This document shows positions 45,067 through 54,571 of a DNA stretch of 64,000 nt, piece by piece. Location of the stretch: positions 39,118 through 103,117 of the forward strand of contig DJEU01000038.1 in the NCBI GenBank assembly GCA_002431395.1, in the 5' to 3' direction. This DNA comes from Lachnoclostridium sp. UBA5890. GTDB lineage: Bacteria; Bacillota; Clostridia; Lachnospirales; Lachnospiraceae. The position numbers and the translations under genes were made by a program. A model generated the notes under the pieces. It was given only the letters and a program-made list of their open reading frames with translations. It searched no databases and had not been told where the DNA came from. The first letter of the stretch is position 1. Every line of letters starts with the position of its first letter.

Positions 45067-45945
45067 ATGAAAAGAAAGAGAAGAAAGGGACCAAGAATTC
45101 ATCCCAAATATATTTATATTTTTTGCAGCATTCTTTGTGCCATTCTCGTAGTGCTCAGTTTTAAATTTTCGGACCGGTTGAGCGGTGTGAAAGCGACAGT
45201 AGGAGATATTATGTCTCCGATGCAGAGTGGAATTAACAAAGTAGGAAAAGCAATTTCGGATAAGATGGATCTTCTTCATTCCAAAGAAGATCTTCTGACT
45301 GAAAATAAACAGTTAAAAGAGAAAATTGATGCACTTAGTTATGATAATAAAATTCTAGCCGGTGAAAATAACGACTTGGATAATTACCGTGAATTGTATC
45401 AATTGGATCAGAAATATCCGGATTATCCGAAAGTGGCAGCGACAGTCATTGGACGAGATGGAAATAACTGGTTTCATTTGTTTACCATCGACAAAGGAAA
45501 GAAAGACGGCATCGCTGTCGACATGAATGTGATCGCAGGAAACGGTTTGGTAGGTATCGTGTCCGAAGTGGGTGACCATTATGCCAAAGTCCGCGCAATC
45601 ATAGATGACAAAAGCAATGTAAGTGCCATGTTTGAAAATACAGGAGAAACTTGTATTGTAAAAGGAAATATGGAAAGTATTTACAAAGGTTACATCGATG
45701 TTACAATGATCAGTAATAATGTGACCGCGAAAAACGGAGACTCGGTTGTTACTTCACACATTAGCGACAAATTCCTTCCGGGACTGCTTGTAGGTTATAT
45801 CTCAGATATTACGCAGGAATCGGATGGATTGTCAAAGAGCGGTCATCTTACGCCAGTCGTATCGTTTGATAAATTAGAAACCGTATTGATCATTACCACG
45901 TTGAAGGACTCTTCAGAAATCGAGGACATTAAAAACTATGATTAA
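45067..45945 (+). CDS. mreC: Rod shape-determining protein MreC
   Basis: A 292-residue bitopic protein with an N-terminal transmembrane helix (~15-36), a coiled coil (~70-105) and the extracytoplasmic MreC beta domain (VIGRDGNNWFHLFTIDKGKKDGI; NGLVGIVSEVGDHYAKVRAI). It links MreB to the periplasmic-side elongation enzymes. The end overlaps mreD by 8 bp. Confidence 0.95.
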   Translation: MKRKRRKGPRIHPKYIYIFCSILCAILVVLSFKFSDRLSGVKATVGDIMSPMQSGINKVGKAISDKMDLLHSKEDLLTENKQLKEKIDALSYDNKILAGENNDLDNYRELYQLDQKYPDYPKVAATVIGRDGNNWFHLFTIDKGKKDGIAVDMNVIAGNGLVGIVSEVGDHYAKVRAIIDDKSNVSAMFENTGETCIVKGNMESIYKGYIDVTMISNNVTAKNGDSVVTSHISDKFLPGLLVGYISDITQESDGLSKSGHLTPVVSFDKLETVLIITTLKDSSEIEDIKNYD

Positions 45946-46447
45946 AAGACGTATTTCAACCATCATCATTATTTTGCTTGCCTTTTTGCTACAGACGACA
46001 GTTTTCCATAAATTGGCATTAGCAAATGTGGTGCCGAATTTATTATTGATCCTGACCGTGTGTTACAGTTACATGCGTGGGCGTACTTCCGGGGAGGTCA
46101 TTGGGCTTGTCTGCGGATTGATGCTGGATATGATGTACGGAAGTGTCATCGGACTGTATGCCTTTATATTTATGACCATCGGATTTCTGTGTGGTTATTG
46201 TCAGAAGATCTATTTTACGGATAATTACATACTGCCTTGTGTACTGGTAGGATTAAGTGATCTGGTTTATGGCTTTTACTATTATATCACGGAATTTTTA
46301 GTACGTGGGAAATTGCATTTTACGTTCTATTTTTCCCATATTATTTTACCGGAATTGATTTATACACTAGTGGTTTCAGTGGTTGTGTTCCGCGTATTAA
46401 ACCGCCTGGAAAAGTATTTATCGACCGAACGAAGGGAGGAAGTGTAG
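45938..46447 (+). CDS. mreD: Rod shape-determining protein MreD
   Basis: A 169-residue polytopic membrane protein with about five or six transmembrane helices. The family is weakly conserved but size, topology and place after mreC fit. LLILTVCYSYMRGRTSGEVIGLVCGLMLDMMYG is the recognisable MreD segment (shown only as its key residues: RG, GE, G..LD). It ends 4 bp before mrdA. Confidence 0.9.
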   Translation: MIKRRISTIIIILLAFLLQTTVFHKLALANVVPNLLLILTVCYSYMRGRTSGEVIGLVCGLMLDMMYGSVIGLYAFIFMTIGFLCGYCQKIYFTDNYILPCVLVGLSDLVYGFYYYITEFLVRGKLHFTFYFSHIILPELIYTLVVSVVVFRVLNRLEKYLSTERREEV

Positions 46448-46451
46448 TTCA

Positions 46452-49346
46452 ATGTTTTCTTCAATTATTGATTACTTAAAAACATTAATGCGTTCACGTA
46501 TTTTTACTTTAATTGTTGTTTATGTTGTGCTATTTAGTATTCTCGTAGGACGTTTGTTTTATCTGCAGATCGTACAGGGAGAAGCGTATGATGAGCAGGC
46601 GACGATAAAAAATGAAAAGCAGAAGACGATAAAAAGTTCCCGTGGTAAGATTTATGACTGCAATGGGAAACTTCTTGCGTCAAACGAACAAAGCTATGCA
46701 ATCACACTGGAAGATACCGGTGAGATTGAATCCAATAAACAGATGAATGAGATGATATTAAAATGTATTAATCTCATTGAAAAAAATGGAGATAAAGTAA
46801 CCGTGGATTTTCCGATTACGATTGACAAAAAAGGAAGATTGAAATTTACGGTAGACAAAAATGCGCAGCTTCGATTTAAGAGAGAGATTTATTTCTGCAA
46901 ATCGGTGGACGAGTTGACAGACGAACAGAAAAATATGACGGCAGAAGAATGTTTCCGTTATATCCGAACATCGACAGCGGTCAATGCCATTCATTTTTTT
47001 GATCCGCTGACGGAAAAAAATAAAAATGAAGCAGATGCGCAGGAAAAATATGAGCAGGATTATGACGATGCAACGGCTCTTAAGATCATGGCGATCCGTT
47101 ATGCACTGATGATGAATACATACCAAAAGTATGAGCCAATTACGATCAGTTCCGATGTTTCGTTAAATACGGTGGCAGCGATAAAGGAAAATTCTGCCAG
47201 TCTGATCGGTGTTGATGTCAGTGAAGAGGCAAAACGTGTGTATTATGACAGCACCTATTTTTCTCATATTATCGGGTATACCGGATTGATTTCTTCGGAT
47301 ACGCTGGCTTCCATGAAGGAAAACGGGGACAATACGTATACGGCTGCCGACCAGATCGGTAAGTCCGGTATTGAAAGCACGTTTGAAGAACAGCTGCGAG
47401 GAAAAAAGGGAAGTGAAACGCTTGTCATTGACAGCAGTTCCCGTGTCGTAGAGACGAAGGATCACAAAGATGCGACTGCAGGAAAAGATATATATCTTAC
47501 GATTGATGCGGATCTGCAGAGTGCGGTTTACCAGTTGACGGAAAAAGCCATTGCGGGTGTGCTGATCTCTAAACTGAACAATAGTAAAAGCGCCGGATCC
47601 AAAGGAAAAGACGCAAAAAATATCCGTGTGCCGATCTATGATGTCTATTGTGCCATCATTGAAAACAGCCTGGTTGACATTACAAAATTTTCCAATGCAG
47701 ATGCGTCGAGTTTGGAAAAAAGTGTATATCAGACATTTACACGAGAGAAAAAGAATTCTTTAAAAGCAGTAAAAAGATATTTGTCTTATAACAATAAAAC
47801 GACGACAAAGAACATGTCCGATACAAATGCAGAATATATGGATTACATTTATTCAATGCTTCGAAAAAATGAAGTGATCGCGACGGATAAAATGGATAAA
47901 TCTGATGATATGTACAATCAATATGCCAATGAAAAGATTAGTCTGAGTGAGTTTTTGATCTATGCGATCTCTCACAACTGGATTGATCTGGAAATGCTCA
48001 ATGTCGGAGACGATTATTACAGCACAGAGGAAATCTATTCGAAGATTGTTGAGTACATTCTTGAGGAATTGAACGATGACAGTTCGTATGATAAAAAGGT
48101 ATATCACACGCTGATCTACAACGATCAGATCAGTGGAAGACAGGTATGTATGCTTTTATATGAACAGGGGTATTTAAAGAAAAACAAAACAATGCTTGCG
48201 AAACTCCGCACAGGAATGATCTCGCCATTTCAGTTTTTGAAATCAAAGATTAAATCGCTGGAGATTACGCCGGGCGAATTGGGACTTACTCCGTGTGCTG
48301 CATCGGTTGTTATTACGGATCCAAATACCGGAAAAGTAAAAGCGATGGTATCATATCCAAGTTATGACAACAATAAATTTGCCAACTCGGTCGATAGTGA
48401 ATATTTTGCAAAAATCAATTCCAATTCTGCTTCGCCGTTTTTGAATCGAGCGACACAGCAGAAGACGGCACCCGGATCCACCTATAAGATGGTATCTGCG
48501 ACAGCAGCGCTCGAAGAGGGGGTTATTGATCCACATTCGACAGTAACGGACCGCGTAGTGTTTGATAAGATTAATCCGTCACCAAAGTGCTGGAGTACGT
48601 ACAGCCACGGAACCATCAATGTGTCGCAGGCAATTCAGCATTCCTGTAACTATTTCTTTTATGAAATGGGATATCGTCTGAGTGGATTGACAGGAACAGC
48701 AGTAAACAATGAGCGCGGATTGAAAAAACTGGAAAAATATGCAGATAAATATGGTCTGACTGACCTTTCCGGTGTGGAATTGACAGAGGCACAGCCACAT
48801 GTGTCAGACAGCGATGCGGTGCGTTCGGCAATCGGACAGGGTACAAACAGCTATACACCGGTTCAACTGTCACGTTATGTATCGACAATTTCAAATGGCG
48901 GAACTTGCTATGATCTTACTTTGGTGGATAAAGTGGCTGATCCGGCACAGAATAATAAGGTAAAGAACAACAAAGCTACAGTGCGTAACGAACTTGATAT
49001 CAAGAGTTCAACTTTGAGTGCGATTCAAAAAGGTATGTATATGGTCGTAAATAACGGAAGTTTAAAGAGTGTATTTCAGAAAGTGCCGGTAAAAGTAGCC
49101 GGTAAAACGGGTACGGCACAGATTAGTGCAAATGAACCAAACCATGCATTGTTCGTTTCATATGCACCGTATGATTCGCCAAAGATTTCGGTTACCGTTG
49201 TTATGCCAAATGCATTTACTTCAAGCAATGCGGCATCTCTGGCGAGCAATGTGTACCAATATTACTTTGATGAAAAGGCAAGAAAGAAGTTGTTGAAGAA
49301 ATCTGCAACAAATCCGGTCAGCAATTCCGGAAGAGTGGCAGACTAA
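46452..49346 (+). CDS. mrdA: Penicillin-binding protein 2 (elongasome transpeptidase) with large insertion
   Basis: A 964-residue class B PBP. It has one N-terminal transmembrane helix (~17-38), the PBP dimer domain (GRLFYLQIVQGEAYDEQA; SSRGKIYDCNGKLLASN), and a transpeptidase domain with SxxK in APGSTYK (~674-677), SCN in HSCNYFFYEMG and KTGT (~885). Residues ~376-612 interrupt the usual junction between the LQ helix and TDPNTGKVKAMVS. That makes the protein roughly 250-300 residues longer than many PBP2s. Between mreD and minC, it is almost certainly the partner of RodA encoded nearby. Confidence 0.93.
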   Translation: MFSSIIDYLKTLMRSRIFTLIVVYVVLFSILVGRLFYLQIVQGEAYDEQATIKNEKQKTIKSSRGKIYDCNGKLLASNEQSYAITLEDTGEIESNKQMNEMILKCINLIEKNGDKVTVDFPITIDKKGRLKFTVDKNAQLRFKREIYFCKSVDELTDEQKNMTAEECFRYIRTSTAVNAIHFFDPLTEKNKNEADAQEKYEQDYDDATALKIMAIRYALMMNTYQKYEPITISSDVSLNTVAAIKENSASLIGVDVSEEAKRVYYDSTYFSHIIGYTGLISSDTLASMKENGDNTYTAADQIGKSGIESTFEEQLRGKKGSETLVIDSSSRVVETKDHKDATAGKDIYLTIDADLQSAVYQLTEKAIAGVLISKLNNSKSAGSKGKDAKNIRVPIYDVYCAIIENSLVDITKFSNADASSLEKSVYQTFTREKKNSLKAVKRYLSYNNKTTTKNMSDTNAEYMDYIYSMLRKNEVIATDKMDKSDDMYNQYANEKISLSEFLIYAISHNWIDLEMLNVGDDYYSTEEIYSKIVEYILEELNDDSSYDKKVYHTLIYNDQISGRQVCMLLYEQGYLKKNKTMLAKLRTGMISPFQFLKSKIKSLEITPGELGLTPCAASVVITDPNTGKVKAMVSYPSYDNNKFANSVDSEYFAKINSNSASPFLNRATQQKTAPGSTYKMVSATAALEEGVIDPHSTVTDRVVFDKINPSPKCWSTYSHGTINVSQAIQHSCNYFFYEMGYRLSGLTGTAVNNERGLKKLEKYADKYGLTDLSGVELTEAQPHVSDSDAVRSAIGQGTNSYTPVQLSRYVSTISNGGTCYDLTLVDKVADPAQNNKVKNNKATVRNELDIKSSTLSAIQKGMYMVVNNGSLKSVFQKVPVKVAGKTGTAQISANEPNHALFVSYAPYDSPKISVTVVMPNAFTSSNAASLASNVYQYYFDEKARKKLLKKSATNPVSNSGRVAD

Positions 49347-49372
49347 TCAGTGGAGAGAAAGTGAGGAGAACT

Positions 49373-50035
49373 ATGAATCAACCGGTAGTGATCAAAGGAA
49401 ATAAATCAGGTCTTATCGTTCATTTGGATGACAAGATGGAATTTTCTGAATTAAAAGAAAAGGTGGAAGAAAAATTCACTTCCTCTTCCGATTTTTTAGG
49501 AGCGGCGCAGATCGCATTATCCTTCGAAGGACGTAAATTGTCCGAAGAGCAGAAATATGAATTGATGGAATGCATCCGAGAACATTCGAAACTTGATATT
49601 GTCTGTTTGATTGATGATGACGAGAAAAAAGAAGCGCATTTTGCTCAGACACTGGAAGAAAAACTGACGGAATTAAAATCAAACACAGGCCAGTTTTACA
49701 AAGGAACCCTTCGTTCGGGCCAGGTGCTTGAATTTGAGACAAGCATTGTCATTCTCGGGGATGTCAATGTCGGAGCCCAGGTGGTATCAGCAGGAAATGT
49801 TGTTGTTTTGGGAAAACTTCTCGGAACGGTATATGCCGGTGCTTCGGGAAAAGAAAACAGTTTTGTCGTTGCTCTGCAGATGAATCCGACACAGATACGT
49901 ATCGCGGATATTATTGCGCGAAGTCCGGATGAAAAAACAGAAGTAAAATTGGAGACAAAGATTGCATTTGCCGAAGATGGCAATATTTATATTGAACCAT
50001 TAAACCGAAAAGTATTAGATGGGATTTCGCTATAA
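49373..50035 (+). CDS. minC: Septum-site-determining protein MinC
   Basis: A 220-residue FtsZ-assembly inhibitor. The N-terminal domain (~1-100) is divergent. The C-terminal beta-helix domain (~110-210; TSIVILGDVNVGAQVVSAGNVV and VLGKLLGTVYAGASG) is clearly MinC and binds MinD. ATG 49373 follows GAGGAG; an upstream GTG at 49361 is part of that site. Confidence 0.94.
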   Translation: MNQPVVIKGNKSGLIVHLDDKMEFSELKEKVEEKFTSSSDFLGAAQIALSFEGRKLSEEQKYELMECIREHSKLDIVCLIDDDEKKEAHFAQTLEEKLTELKSNTGQFYKGTLRSGQVLEFETSIVILGDVNVGAQVVSAGNVVVLGKLLGTVYAGASGKENSFVVALQMNPTQIRIADIIARSPDEKTEVKLETKIAFAEDGNIYIEPLNRKVLDGISL

Positions 50036-50041
50036 AAAAGA

Positions 50042-50070
50042 TTGCAATTTTTAGTCAATTCAAGTAAAAT
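50042..50070 (+). promoter_or_regulatory. Candidate promoter upstream of minD
   Basis: TTGCAA at 50042-50047, a 17-bp spacer and TAAAAT at 50065-50070, 42 bp before minD. It would let minDE-rodA be expressed separately from mreB-minC. Supported by hexamer match and spacing only. Confidence 0.5.
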
Positions 50071-50112
50071 ATTATGATAGAGAGTTAATGAAGGAAAGGA
50101 CAGGTAAATACG

Positions 50113-50904
50113 ATGAGTGAAGTAATAGTTATTACATCGGGAAAAGGTGGAGTTGGGAAGACAACGACGACAGCAAACGTAGGAACAGGACTCGCAAAAG
50201 AAGGAAAGAAAGTTGTTCTGATCGATACAGATATAGGACTTCGTAACTTAGATGTGGTTATGGGATTGGAAAACCGTATTGTATATAATCTGGTAGATGT
50301 CATTGAAGGAAACTGCCGTATTAATCAGGCGTTGATCAAGGACAAGAGATATCCGACATTATATCTTCTGCCATCGGCGCAGACAAGAGATAAGACAGCG
50401 GTATCACCGGAGCAGATGTCCAAACTGACAGATCAGTTAAAGGATGAATTTGATTACATACTTCTTGACTGCCCGGCGGGAATCGAGCAGGGATTTATGA
50501 ATGCCATCGCTGGTGCCAGCCGTGCGATCGTGGTTACGACGCCGGAAGTGTCTGCGGTAAGAGATGCCGATCGTATTATCGGACTTCTCAATGCCAATGA
50601 GATTAAGAAAACAGAATTGGTTGTAAACCGTCTTCGTTATGACATGGTAAAACGCGGTGACATGATGTCTAGTGATGATGTTGTGGAAATCCTTGCAGTT
50701 GATTTACTCGGAGTCGTTCCGGATGATGAAAATATCGTTGTTTCGACAAACCAGGGAGAACCTCTTGTCGGAAGCAAATCCCTTGCAGGACAAGCTTATG
50801 AAAATATATGCAAACGCATTATGGGGGAAGAAGTTCCGTTGTTGGATCTCTCAAAAGGAACAGGATTTTTCTCAAAGATAAAGAGTAAATTTAAAAACAA
50901 CTAA
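50113..50904 (+). CDS. minD: Septum-site-determining ATPase MinD
   Basis: A 263-residue deviant-Walker ATPase recruiting MinC to the membrane. ITSGKGGVGKTTTTANVG, LIDTDIGLRNLDVVMGLE and LDCPAGIEQGF are signatures. The C-terminal amphipathic membrane-targeting helix is visible (FFSKIKSKFKNN). It is distinct from FlhG at 7969 by this helix and by the minE neighbour. Confidence 0.97.
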   Translation: MSEVIVITSGKGGVGKTTTTANVGTGLAKEGKKVVLIDTDIGLRNLDVVMGLENRIVYNLVDVIEGNCRINQALIKDKRYPTLYLLPSAQTRDKTAVSPEQMSKLTDQLKDEFDYILLDCPAGIEQGFMNAIAGASRAIVVTTPEVSAVRDADRIIGLLNANEIKKTELVVNRLRYDMVKRGDMMSSDDVVEILAVDLLGVVPDDENIVVSTNQGEPLVGSKSLAGQAYENICKRIMGEEVPLLDLSKGTGFFSKIKSKFKNN

Positions 50905-50919
50905 AAGGAGATGAAAATT

Positions 50920-51180
50920 ATGAAATTTGCAGATTTTTTCCGGAAAAAATCTTCCGGAAATGTAGCAAAAGACAGACTGAAGCTGGTCTTGGTTTCCGAT
51001 CGTGCGAATTGTTCTCCGGATATTATGGAGCAGATTCAGAAAGACATTATCAATGTTCTTTCCAAGTATGTTGAAATTGACCAGAGCGGTCTTGATATAA
51101 AAATCGAACAAAACGAATCCGAGGGAAATAATGCAATCTTTGCAAATATTCCGATTTTGAGTATTAAACAAACCAAGTAA
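50920..51180 (+). CDS. minE: Cell division topological specificity factor MinE
   Basis: An 86-residue MinE. The N-terminal amphipathic MTS/MinD-contact region reads MKFADFFRKKS, followed by AKDRLKLVLVSDRANCSPDIMEQ and a beta dimerisation domain. ATG 50920 is preferred to 50911, which abuts AAAAGGAG. MinE with MinCD implies an oscillating Min system, although DivIVA is also encoded at 55822. Confidence 0.95.
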   Translation: MKFADFFRKKSSGNVAKDRLKLVLVSDRANCSPDIMEQIQKDIINVLSKYVEIDQSGLDIKIEQNESEGNNAIFANIPILSIKQTK

Positions 51181-51198
51181 TGGTGGTGACAGGCAGAC

Positions 51199-52425
51199 AT
51201 GGTAACAATAACAAATATAAAAGAACGGGTGTCAAATTGGTTTTTATCAAAACATTACAATTTCAAACGTTTTGACGTTCTTTTAGTAGTGGTAGTTTTT
51301 ATTTTGTTTTTGATCAGTTCCTTTATATTATCAATTATACCGTCCTCGGGACAGGTGGGTTCTGCTAAAAGACAAATTTTTACAATCGGAATGGGGCTTT
51401 GTGTAATCCTTGTTTTTTCCTTGATCGATTACCACACATTATGTATGTATGTTCCCATTTTGTATATTATTACGACATTGATGGTTGCCGGAACACGATT
51501 TTCTCCACTTGGTTCCAATGCGCATACGGATTCATACCGCTGGCTGGATTTTAAAGTAGTTATGTTTCAGCCGTCGGAGGTATGTAAAATAGTCGTGATA
51601 TTGACGCTGGCGTCTTTCTTTTTGGCATATCGTGAGCGGCTGGATTCGTTTAAAACATTTTTTCTGGCCAGTGCGATTGCGTTACTGCCGACAGCGTTTA
51701 TTTTGGTACAATCCGACCTTTCATCGGGCGTTGTTGTTATGGTTGTACTTGCGATGATGATATTGTGTTCGGGTATGAGTAAAAAGATCATTGGTCCGGT
51801 GGTAGCAGTATTGATTCCAATTGCCGGATTTTTGATATGGTATATTCAGCAGCCGGGGCAGAAACTGCTTCATGATTATCAGCTGCGACGTATTACCGGA
51901 TGGCTGCATCCGGAAACAGAGGCACTTGGTATTATGTACCAGCAGAATAATTCGGTATTGTCGATTGCCTCAGGAAAATTGTATGGAAAACTGTTGATGG
52001 ATGGTCTGAGCGAAAACCGGAATTATAATTCAGTTGATGTTATCGAAAGTGATTTTGTGTGGACTCCGATCAGCGAGGAATTTGGATTTATTGGTTGCCT
52101 GATCATATTAGGTTTGTTGTCGATCATTATTATTAAATGCTTTATCGCAGCCAAACATGCCAGAGATTATCTCGGAATGATGATTGCTCTTGGAATTGGC
52201 TCCCTTTTCTGTTTCCAGACATTTTTTAACATATGCGTAGTGACATCACTGCTTCCAAATACCGGACTTCCGCTTCCGTTTTTGAGCAATGGATTGTCCT
52301 CTATGTTAAGTAATTCGATGGCGATTGGAATATTGATCAATATACAGATTCAGCCGACGCGTGGAAACAGCAGCAGTTTTGTGGAAAGTCTGGCATTGGA
52401 AAATAATTTATCTTGGAAAAAATGA
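51199..52425 (+). CDS. rodA: SEDS glycosyltransferase RodA
   Basis: A 408-residue SEDS-family peptidoglycan polymerase with about ten transmembrane helices. The extracellular/SEDS segments RWLDFKVVMFQPSEVCKI, the DLSSG motif in VQSDLSSGVVVMVV and FGFIGCL (after PISEE) are conserved. It pairs with PBP2 (46452) in elongation. FtsW is the alternative SEDS member; context with mreBCD and mrdA favours RodA. Confidence 0.92.
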   Translation: MVTITNIKERVSNWFLSKHYNFKRFDVLLVVVVFILFLISSFILSIIPSSGQVGSAKRQIFTIGMGLCVILVFSLIDYHTLCMYVPILYIITTLMVAGTRFSPLGSNAHTDSYRWLDFKVVMFQPSEVCKIVVILTLASFFLAYRERLDSFKTFFLASAIALLPTAFILVQSDLSSGVVVMVVLAMMILCSGMSKKIIGPVVAVLIPIAGFLIWYIQQPGQKLLHDYQLRRITGWLHPETEALGIMYQQNNSVLSIASGKLYGKLLMDGLSENRNYNSVDVIESDFVWTPISEEFGFIGCLIILGLLSIIIIKCFIAAKHARDYLGMMIALGIGSLFCFQTFFNICVVTSLLPNTGLPLPFLSNGLSSMLSNSMAIGILINIQIQPTRGNSSSFVESLALENNLSWKK

Positions 52426-52446
52426 TACTTCTAAGGAGGAATATAT

Positions 52447-52845
52447 ATGAACATTGGATTGATTGCGCATGATTCAAAAAAAATCTTAATGCAGAACTTC
52501 TGTATTGCATACCGTGGGATATTATGTAAACATGATATTTTTGCAACGGCTACGACGGGAAGACTAGTAGAAGAAGTTACAAATTTGAATATCCATAAAT
52601 ATCTTGCCGGACATCTGGGAGGTGAGAAGCAGCTTGGCGCGCAGATTGAGAATAATGATATCGACCTTGTTATCTTTTTACGCGATCCACTCACGCCAAA
52701 ATCTCACGAACCGGAAGTGACGACACTTTTTCAGCTCTGTGATGTTCACAATATTCCATTGGCTACCAATGTTGCGACAGCGGAGCTTCTTGTGAAAGCC
52801 TTGGAACGCGGTGATTTGGATTGGCGTGAGTTGGTTCGCCAGTAA
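52447..52845 (+). CDS. mgsA: Methylglyoxal synthase
   Basis: A 132-residue enzyme converting dihydroxyacetone phosphate to methylglyoxal, a phosphate-releasing bypass of lower glycolysis. It starts MNIGLIAHDSKK with the catalytic Asp/His region FLRDPLTPKSHEP and NIPLATNVATAELL at the end. Strong AAGGAGG site. It is the last gene of the mre/min cluster and ends 4 bp from the convergent DUF378 gene. Confidence 0.95.
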   Translation: MNIGLIAHDSKKILMQNFCIAYRGILCKHDIFATATTGRLVEEVTNLNIHKYLAGHLGGEKQLGAQIENNDIDLVIFLRDPLTPKSHEPEVTTLFQLCDVHNIPLATNVATAELLVKALERGDLDWRELVRQ

Positions 52846-52849
52846 AAGG

Positions 52850-52878
52850 TCAGTTTTTTAATCTTCCGCAGAAACTGA
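52850..52878. terminator. Weak convergent hairpin between mgsA and DUF378 gene
   Basis: TCAGTTT at 52850-52856 pairs with AAACTGA at 52872-52878. On the - strand it is followed by CC and TTTT. It overlaps the last codons of the DUF378 gene, so it may stop that transcript, but the stem is short and the T run poor. Confidence 0.35.
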
Positions 52879-53044
52879 TCGCATAAAGACCACATATGCC
52901 GACAACAGCATATATGATTCGGGATAAAATGGACATTGTGCCGCAGATAAAAGCGACAAGGTCAAAACCAAAAAATCCGATCAATCCCCAGTTGATGGCA
53001 CCGATAATGACAAGTGTCAGTGCAATATAGTCAATTGTTTTCAT
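52850..53044 (-). CDS. DUF378-type small membrane protein
   Basis: A 64-residue protein with two transmembrane helices: MKTIDYIALTLVIIGAINWG begins the first, and the GLIGFFGFDLVAFICG turn leads to the second. This is the DUF378 (YuzA-like) family. Function unknown. ATG at 53044 (- strand) follows AAAGGAGG, which rules out the longer frame starting at 53086. It stands alone on the - strand between two + strand blocks. Confidence 0.85.
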   Translation of the reverse strand: MKTIDYIALTLVIIGAINWGLIGFFGFDLVAFICGTMSILSRIIYAVVGICGLYAISFCGRLKN

Positions 53045-53147
53045 ATTTGAGAAACCTCCTTTTGTAGTAATGTTAGTTATTTGCAAAACGCATATTTTTA
53101 TTCATGAAAAATGATGTATCATCTAAAAGAAAGGAAGCATTCCGGTT

Positions 53148-54548
53148 TTGAAAAAAAATAGAACAGTAGTTAAATATCGAAAACCGTTTAAACCGAATAT
53201 TGCATTGCTGATACTGCTCATTATTATTGTGTATGTCGTTGTTATTTCCTGGAATTATTTTCATGATGAACATATCAGCATTTATGAAGTAAATGAAACC
53301 AGTATCGCTGATGACAGTACACTGACAGGTTTTATATTACGCGAAGAATCGGTTGTGTATTCTGAGCAGGCAGGATATATCAATTTTTATCATGCAGACC
53401 AAAGCAAAGTGGGAAAAAAAGAAGTCGTTTATACAATTGACAAAAACGGAACGGTAAACGATCTTTTAGAGCAGGTACAGTCCGATCACCAAACGACCAG
53501 TTCCGATATACAGAAATTGCGTGAAGTGATCAGTGATTATTACAGTAATTACAATCAGGCAAGTTATTATACAGTAAAAGATTTCCATTATGATATTGAA
53601 AATACAATATTTGAACAAAGCCGGAGTAATCTGTACAGCGATATAAAAAAGCAGCTGTCAGAAGCTTCTAAATCCGATGAAATTGTGAAATCAAAGGCGG
53701 CAAATCCGGGGGTGATTTCGTATTCGGTAGATGGTTATGAAGATATTACCTTGGACCGGATCAATCCGGATCTGTTTAAAGATACGGCCTCTGTTGAGAG
53801 AGACCAGTTGAGTTCTGCTGAGAAAGTCGAGGCAAATGTACCGGTCTATAAACTGGTAACAAGTGATGATTGGAAAATAGTTGTTCCACTTACCGACACG
53901 CTTTATCAGAAATTGAAAGACCAGGCAACTGTCCGGATAACGGTAAAAAAAGATCAGGTGTCCTTTAACTGTTCCCTTACATTTCAGGAAAATGCCGGAA
54001 CACAGTTTGCTGTATTGTCCTCCGGACGTTATATGGGAAGATATTTGAATGATCGTTATCTTGATATTGAGTTAAATCTCAATGCGGCAACCGGATATAA
54101 AATTCCAAATTCTTCTATTATCAAGAAGAAAATGACGGTGATACCAAAAGAGTATGTAACAAATGGTTCACAAAAAATAGAAGAGGCAAATGTTCCGGGC
54201 GTGTTAAAAGTGACCTACGATAAGTCCGGAAAAGAAATAAAAACTTTTGTTTCAGTTGAAAATGCAAGTATGAAAGACGATAAGTATTATGTCAATGATA
54301 CGATTCTGGCACCCGGAGATACGATCGTAGATCCGGTTACGACAGATTTGGTTACATTAAGTACGCAGGAAAGTGTGGAAGGGGTTTACTGCGTAAATAC
54401 CGGATACTGTCAGTTTCGGAAAATTGAAAAAATATACGAAAATAATGAGTATACGATCGTATCGCCAAATATGAGCGGAGGAATATCTAATTATGACCAC
54501 ATTGTGGTAAATCCAAAACTGCTAAATGAAAATGATTTTATACAATAA
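53148..54548 (+). CDS. HlyD-like membrane protein in the division-gene cluster
   Basis: A 466-residue protein with a basic N-terminus, one transmembrane helix (~18-40) and a large extracytoplasmic region. The start resembles HlyD/biotinyl-lipoyl adaptor domains (LTGFILREESVVYSEQAGYI; GKKEVVYTID). A short helical section (~105-200) and beta-rich C-terminal domains follow. No ABC transporter or outer-membrane partner is nearby, and a transport role is doubtful. TTG start at 53148 follows AAGGAAG. It stands where ylmD often lies before yggS/ylmE-sepF, so a division or envelope role is plausible but inferred. Confidence 0.78.
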   Translation: MKKNRTVVKYRKPFKPNIALLILLIIIVYVVVISWNYFHDEHISIYEVNETSIADDSTLTGFILREESVVYSEQAGYINFYHADQSKVGKKEVVYTIDKNGTVNDLLEQVQSDHQTTSSDIQKLREVISDYYSNYNQASYYTVKDFHYDIENTIFEQSRSNLYSDIKKQLSEASKSDEIVKSKAANPGVISYSVDGYEDITLDRINPDLFKDTASVERDQLSSAEKVEANVPVYKLVTSDDWKIVVPLTDTLYQKLKDQATVRITVKKDQVSFNCSLTFQENAGTQFAVLSSGRYMGRYLNDRYLDIELNLNAATGYKIPNSSIIKKKMTVIPKEYVTNGSQKIEEANVPGVLKVTYDKSGKEIKTFVSVENASMKDDKYYVNDTILAPGDTIVDPVTTDLVTLSTQESVEGVYCVNTGYCQFRKIEKIYENNEYTIVSPNMSGGISNYDHIVVNPKLLNENDFIQ

Positions 54549-54571
54549 ATCAGCCGTTAGGAGGAAGAAAA

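Noticed and set aside
51260..51285. LexA-box-like CAAACGTTTTGACGTTC in rodA
   Set aside because: Spacing between half-sites is wrong and it lies within coding sequence well after the start.
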